Part shown: piece by piece, positions 47,863 to 51,046 of the stretch
Numbering within the stretch: position 1 is the first letter of the stretch
Layout: the number at the start of each line of letters is the position of its first letter
Origin: Candidatus Aphodousia gallistercoris
GTDB taxonomy: Bacteria > Pseudomonadota > Gammaproteobacteria > Burkholderiales > Burkholderiaceae_F
Assembly: GCA_018714185.1 (NCBI GenBank)
Contig: DVNT01000005.1
Location: 1 to 51,046, forward strand
DNA length: 51,046 nucleotides
Direction of reading: 5' to 3'
The notes under the pieces: model-generated
The model's database searches: none
Told to the model about the DNA's origin: nothing
What the model saw: only the letters and a program-made list of their open reading frames with translations
Position numbers and translations under genes: made by a program

Positions 47863-48726
47863 CTAGCCGATACGGCGGAAAGTCAGCCCGCTTTGGTATT
47901 CCCCGGCACCGGCAGGCCTTTCAGAGGCGTACTCGCTCGGCTCTCTCGGATCGATTTGCGCCGGAACAATATCGTCGCCCTTGAGATTAACGATACCTCG
48001 AAAGCCCACTCCGCGCGGCGTAAATCCGTAATAGGCCGGATAGCGCCGGTCCTCATGCTGGTGACCGTGAAAGAGGTACTTCACCTGCAAGGTCTTTGCC
48101 AAACGATCGATTGCCAGAAAGCCCTTGCGGTGACAGCCCGGGGCTTCATGCGTTACGAGCACGTCGGCATGATAAGCGCAGAGGTTTTCATAGGTTGAGG
48201 GAAAAATCGAAGAACGATGCCGGCGAGGCAGCCCGCCTCGCCACATGTTACCGCGCCCAATGCGCCGAATAAAGGCGCCGGCCGAATTGTAGTTGGGAGC
48301 TTGCGGAGGCATCCAAATTTGGCCTCGAAATACCCCGCCCAAGCCGGCGATGCGAAGGCCGTTGACCACCGCCACACGGCCGTGCAAATTGTGGCCGGCC
48401 AACTCGCTGCGCCAGAGCCGGTCGTAAAAAAGATCGTTATCGGTATCGTGATTGCCGGGAATCCACCACACATCCACAAAGGGCAAAATGTCGGCGAGCA
48501 CTTCATGCAAAGGCGCCGGCGGCTGCAAGTCGCCCAAAATCACCATCGCTTTGGGACGGTATTCCTTGGCGGCGCGCAGGATATGGTCAAACGAACCGTG
48601 GGGATCGCCGCAGAAAAAAGTGAGCTCGGCCGTTTCTTGCGGCGTTTTGCACTGGGGCACATGCGGCTTGATATCGCGGGCCGCAGGTTGTTTGTGCCGA
48701 TAATGATAAGGACGATGCAATGTCAC
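47863..48726 (-). CDS. Metallophosphoesterase
   Basis: A 287-residue calcineurin-type phosphoesterase. All metal motifs are seen: FCGDPHGSF (Asp-x-His), VILGDLQPP (Asp), IPGNHDTD (Asn-His-Asp), VTHEAPGC (His) and FHGHQHED (Gly-His-x-His). The N-terminal 30 residues are basic and His-rich and may be a variable tail. There is no signal peptide, so it is cytoplasmic. It starts with a GTG, ten bases after the WYL regulator gene, with a G-rich site just upstream. The substrate, whether nucleotide, nucleic acid or phosphoprotein, is unknown. It is the last gene of the three-gene unit at this edge. Confidence 0.85.
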   Translation of the reverse strand: MTLHRPYHYRHKQPAARDIKPHVPQCKTPQETAELTFFCGDPHGSFDHILRAAKEYRPKAMVILGDLQPPAPLHEVLADILPFVDVWWIPGNHDTDNDLFYDRLWRSELAGHNLHGRVAVVNGLRIAGLGGVFRGQIWMPPQAPNYNSAGAFIRRIGRGNMWRGGLPRRHRSSIFPSTYENLCAYHADVLVTHEAPGCHRKGFLAIDRLAKTLQVKYLFHGHQHEDRRYPAYYGFTPRGVGFRGIVNLKGDDIVPAQIDPREPSEYASERPAGAGEYQSGLTFRRIG

Positions 48727-48736
48727 GAAGCCCCCG

Positions 48737-49726
48737 TTATTCGTAATTGTCGATCATGCGATGCAGCTGCTTGATAACCGCCTGCTTTAATGAGTCGGGC
48801 GCCATCACTTTGGCCTCGCATCCGTAGCGCAAAATTTCGCTCACCAGCTCGGGGCTATCCTCGGCACACGGAATCGTCAACTCATAGATGTCGTTAAACC
48901 AATTTTCCATCTGATCGGGATGCCAAATTTTGCGCGAAGCAATCCGAGCGGCTTTGCCGGCAAAGCGAATGCGCGCATAGTGCACGGCGTCGCTACGGTA
49001 CAAGCCGTAGAAAGCGTCCAATTCGGCATGCACGTTTTTCATGGCAAAAATCTTGGCCGAAGTCGCGATCATATCCGCTTCGAGAATGTTTTCCACGTTA
49101 AAGGTTCGGAGCGCATTGCGCGTGTGGCACCAAGCATCCAAGTACCACTGCCCTTTATAGTGGCACAGTCTCATGGGGCTCACCTCGCGGCGCGTGTCCT
49201 CATGCTTGGTCTCGGAGTGGTAAGCGATGCTAAGACGCTTGCGGTGCACCAAGGCTTGGCCGATCACCTCAAAGCACTCGCACCGAATGGGCTTAACCTC
49301 GTCTTCAAAAAGCACCACCCGCTTTAGGAGCTCTTCGCTATTGGCCTCGTCGACAAAAAGGCTTGAGCGGATGCGCGCACTCAACTGAGCCAAGTCCTTG
49401 GATAAATACCCCTTGCGGTTTTCTTCCAGTTTCTTGAAATCTTCCAGCGTCCGCACCGAGCAGTAAAGCTCTTCGGGCGTAAACCACATCGCACGGCGAT
49501 CGTAAAAATCGCCCCGCTTGGCATCGGCCCGGTTCTTCGCAAAGACGTAGCCGCCCCGAAGGCGGGAAAAAACGATGGGGGCTTTCAGCTGCGTGCGCAT
49601 GTACTTAATATCGCGCTTGAGCGTAGCCGAGGCCGCCCCCGTTGCTTTTAAGAGCTCATCAAAAGTCACCACCCCCTTTTCCGATATGAGGCGGTCAATC
49701 TTCATGATGCGAACATTAAAATCCAT
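48737..49726 (-). CDS. HTH-WYL domain transcriptional regulator
   Basis: A 329-residue regulator. The N-terminal winged helix (MDFNVRIMKIDRLISEKG, then VTFDELLKATGAASATLKRDIKYM) resembles DeoR/YafY-type proteins. A central WYL domain has the namesake Trp-Tyr-Leu in GQWYLDAWCHTR near residue 190, with LRTFNVENI close by. A C-terminal extension (WCX-like) follows. WYL domains bind nucleic acid or nucleotide ligands and are common in defence and DNA-damage regulons, but also in metabolism. The start was set at the ATG preceded by GGAG at seven bases. It lies between the unrecognised gene and the phosphoesterase gene, in one operon. Confidence 0.88.
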   Translation of the reverse strand: MDFNVRIMKIDRLISEKGVVTFDELLKATGAASATLKRDIKYMRTQLKAPIVFSRLRGGYVFAKNRADAKRGDFYDRRAMWFTPEELYCSVRTLEDFKKLEENRKGYLSKDLAQLSARIRSSLFVDEANSEELLKRVVLFEDEVKPIRCECFEVIGQALVHRKRLSIAYHSETKHEDTRREVSPMRLCHYKGQWYLDAWCHTRNALRTFNVENILEADMIATSAKIFAMKNVHAELDAFYGLYRSDAVHYARIRFAGKAARIASRKIWHPDQMENWFNDIYELTIPCAEDSPELVSEILRYGCEAKVMAPDSLKQAVIKQLHRMIDNYE

Positions 49727-49778
49727 TAAAGCACTCCGCACGGGTCCGAACGAGCTTTTTATGGTATCAACATTTGAT

Positions 49779-50771
49779 CTACTTTGCAAAGGAACTGCCC
49801 GCTGTGCCCGCCGATTCCCCAAGAGAAGCCTCCGAAAAAAGATCGGGCGTATAGCCGGTCTCCATATCGAGGATTTCCGTTACCGCAAGATCGTCGATCA
49901 TGCGGTTATTGTCCGTTTCCCAGTAAAGATCGCCGTCTTGCATCTCATCGTCCTCGTCTTCGAAACTGTCCTCGTAAAGATCGCTCTCAATGGTTTCGTC
50001 AAGCTCTTGCGTGAGCCGGGCCACTTCGCGCCAGAATTTCTCCAGACGCGATCCGCATAAAGCGGAGCCGTCTTCAGGCAATCCTGCAATCAACGCTTGC
50101 AAACGATCGAGCGCGAGATCCAACCGGGGCTGCAGACCGCGAAACTGCACCATCTTGAGCGCGATCTTTTCAAAGCGACGGTAGCGCTGGGAAGGCATCA
50201 CCGGGCAGTCCGGCTCCTGCGAGCAAAGCTGCTCATAAAGCGCCTGCTTCATCTCCAGCATGAGGCGCAAGGCAATGGGACGGCAATCGGCATTGGCGAG
50301 CAAATCCATTTCCCAGTCAAAACGGCATTGACTAAGGGCCCGGGCACAAACTTCTTCAACGGCCGTCTCCAGCTCGTCGTAGCGGCTAAGGCGGGCTTGA
50401 TAGCGCGGATCCTCAAGGAAAAGCTCTTTCAGGGCAGCGCGCAACTCACCGGCAAAAACGCCATCCCTAAGGTTCTCATAGCGAACTTTCGCTTTTTCAA
50501 GCCGCTGCTTGACTTCTAAGGCAAAGCTGCTGTGGCAGATCCAACCGTTCACATTCTCAAGAGCCGTTTCATTGAGCTCGCGTTCAAGCTGCAAAACGCT
50601 CAGCGTGAGCAGCGTGCGCGAAGGAACCTTTTTGAGCAAACGATGGGTAACGGAAAACCACGTTTTCCCGTCAGGAGAGGTGACAAAGGGCGACTGCGGA
50701 TGAATTAAAACCCTGGAAAACAAAGGGGTGCAATAAAAACCGACTTGAAGAAAAACTGAATGGCCCGACAT
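49779..50771 (-). CDS. Unrecognised 330-residue protein with acidic tail
   Basis: I do not recognise this gene. The chosen start (MSGHSVFLQVGFYC) has AAGG about nine bases upstream; another frame start lies 34 codons earlier. Residues 50-250 look mainly helical, with amphipathic, Arg/Glu-rich stretches (LQLERELNETALENVNGW, ALKELFLEDPRYQARLSRYD). There are eight Cys spread over the first 240 residues. From about 260 to 300 the chain is strongly acidic (ESDLYEDSFEDEDDEMQDGD). A Ser/Gly-rich end follows. No signal peptide or membrane segment is seen. It is first in an operon with a WYL regulator (53-base gap) and a metallophosphoesterase. Confidence 0.72.
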   Translation of the reverse strand: MSGHSVFLQVGFYCTPLFSRVLIHPQSPFVTSPDGKTWFSVTHRLLKKVPSRTLLTLSVLQLERELNETALENVNGWICHSSFALEVKQRLEKAKVRYENLRDGVFAGELRAALKELFLEDPRYQARLSRYDELETAVEEVCARALSQCRFDWEMDLLANADCRPIALRLMLEMKQALYEQLCSQEPDCPVMPSQRYRRFEKIALKMVQFRGLQPRLDLALDRLQALIAGLPEDGSALCGSRLEKFWREVARLTQELDETIESDLYEDSFEDEDDEMQDGDLYWETDNNRMIDDLAVTEILDMETGYTPDLFSEASLGESAGTAGSSFAK

Positions 50772-50948
50772 GACGAAAAACCTTTCTTCGCAGGAGAGCC
50801 CTGAAAGATACGACACGCGGCCAAGACGAAAGGAAAACTCTGATGCTGCTGCCACAATCCCATAAACACTCATCTACCCGTATTGCACGCTTTCAAACCC
50901 GTCAACAGCGAATGAACCCAAAAATAAATACGGCAGCAAACACCCGCT

Positions 50949-50954
50949 ATTTTA
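50949..50954 (-). promoter_or_regulatory. Candidate -10 box for the edge operon
   Basis: TAAAAT on the minus strand (five of six), about 180 bases before the first gene of the unit. No good -35 was found, but the inverted repeat lies where a -35 or upstream operator would be. Confidence 0.35.
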
Positions 50955-50963
50955 GCCCTAACT

Positions 50964-50996
50964 CCCGCTCAACTTGATTAATTCAGTTTGAGCGGG
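50964..50996. repeat. Inverted repeat upstream of the edge operon
   Basis: CCCGCTCAA and TTGAGCGGG, nine perfect pairs with a 15-base AT-rich spacer. Neither side has a U-tract, so a terminator is unlikely. Its arms lie just upstream of the candidate -10 box. A dimeric protein such as the WYL regulator could bind here. Confidence 0.45.
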
Positions 50997-51046
50997 ATCA
51001 AAAGCCATCTAAATTCTTTTATTTCCCCTTTGTTTTTATTCACTTT

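Larger units (their letters stand above)
50774..51046 (-). promoter_or_regulatory. Upstream region of the edge operon
   Basis: AT-rich DNA with no further gene seen on either strand up to the window edge, apart from the repeat and -10 candidate described separately. A TTGACG about 20 bases before a weak TAC-rich sequence near 50880-50905 is a second promoter candidate. Confidence 0.3.

Overview
This window is a chromosomal segment of a betaproteobacterium in the order Burkholderiales. A gut-type member of the Sutterellaceae is my best guess, but that is an inference. The support is gene order: rpsB-tsf-pyrH-frr-uppS divergent from map-glnD, the smc-zipA-ligA group, and an ndk-rlmN-ispG-hisS-yfgM-bamB-der-hfq-hflX run leading towards hflKC and purA. 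I saw no rRNA, tRNA, CRISPR array, insertion sequence or prophage. Most of the window is housekeeping DNA, with accessory genes set into it.

Layout. Positions 1-3905 (minus strand) hold the translation and envelope operon rpsB, tsf, pyrH, frr and a truncated uppS, with a long structured leader before rpsB. Positions 4194-8311 (plus) hold map, glnD and a HAD phosphatase. Positions 8318-17453 (minus) hold smc, an M20 amidohydrolase, zipA, ligA and a methylthionucleoside phosphorylase. A TRIC-family channel (minus) and queF (plus) follow. Positions 18948-22778 (minus) are a complete one-substrate ABC importer: binding protein, fused double permease and ATPase. Next come a DUF362 protein, a phosphoribosyltransferase behind purA, a second M20 peptidase, and the membrane pair yjiH-yjiG.

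Positions 29075-31637 (plus) carry hflK-hflC-yjeT, facing the minus-strand hflX. Positions 31696-40837 (minus) are the conserved block hflX, hfq, der, bamB, yfgM, hisS, ispG, rlmN and ndk. A decayed ankyrin-like remnant lies upstream of ndk. It is followed by lolC-lolD-tatD, argG and a Nudix hydrolase (all minus), then an AI-2E-family permease (plus).

The right edge (47863-51046, minus) is the least ordinary part. It is a compact three-gene unit: an unrecognised 330-residue protein with an acidic tail, an HTH-WYL regulator and a metallophosphoesterase. It is preceded by an inverted repeat next to a candidate -10 box. This is the best candidate for an undescribed system here, although nothing in the sequence proves a function.

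The two M20 hydrolases, the YjiHG membrane pair and the ABC importer fit a lifestyle based on peptides or amino acids. Both M20 genes sit inside gene groups that are otherwise conserved among relatives. Many gene ends carry clear hairpin-plus-U-tract terminators, several of them unusually close to the next start codon.
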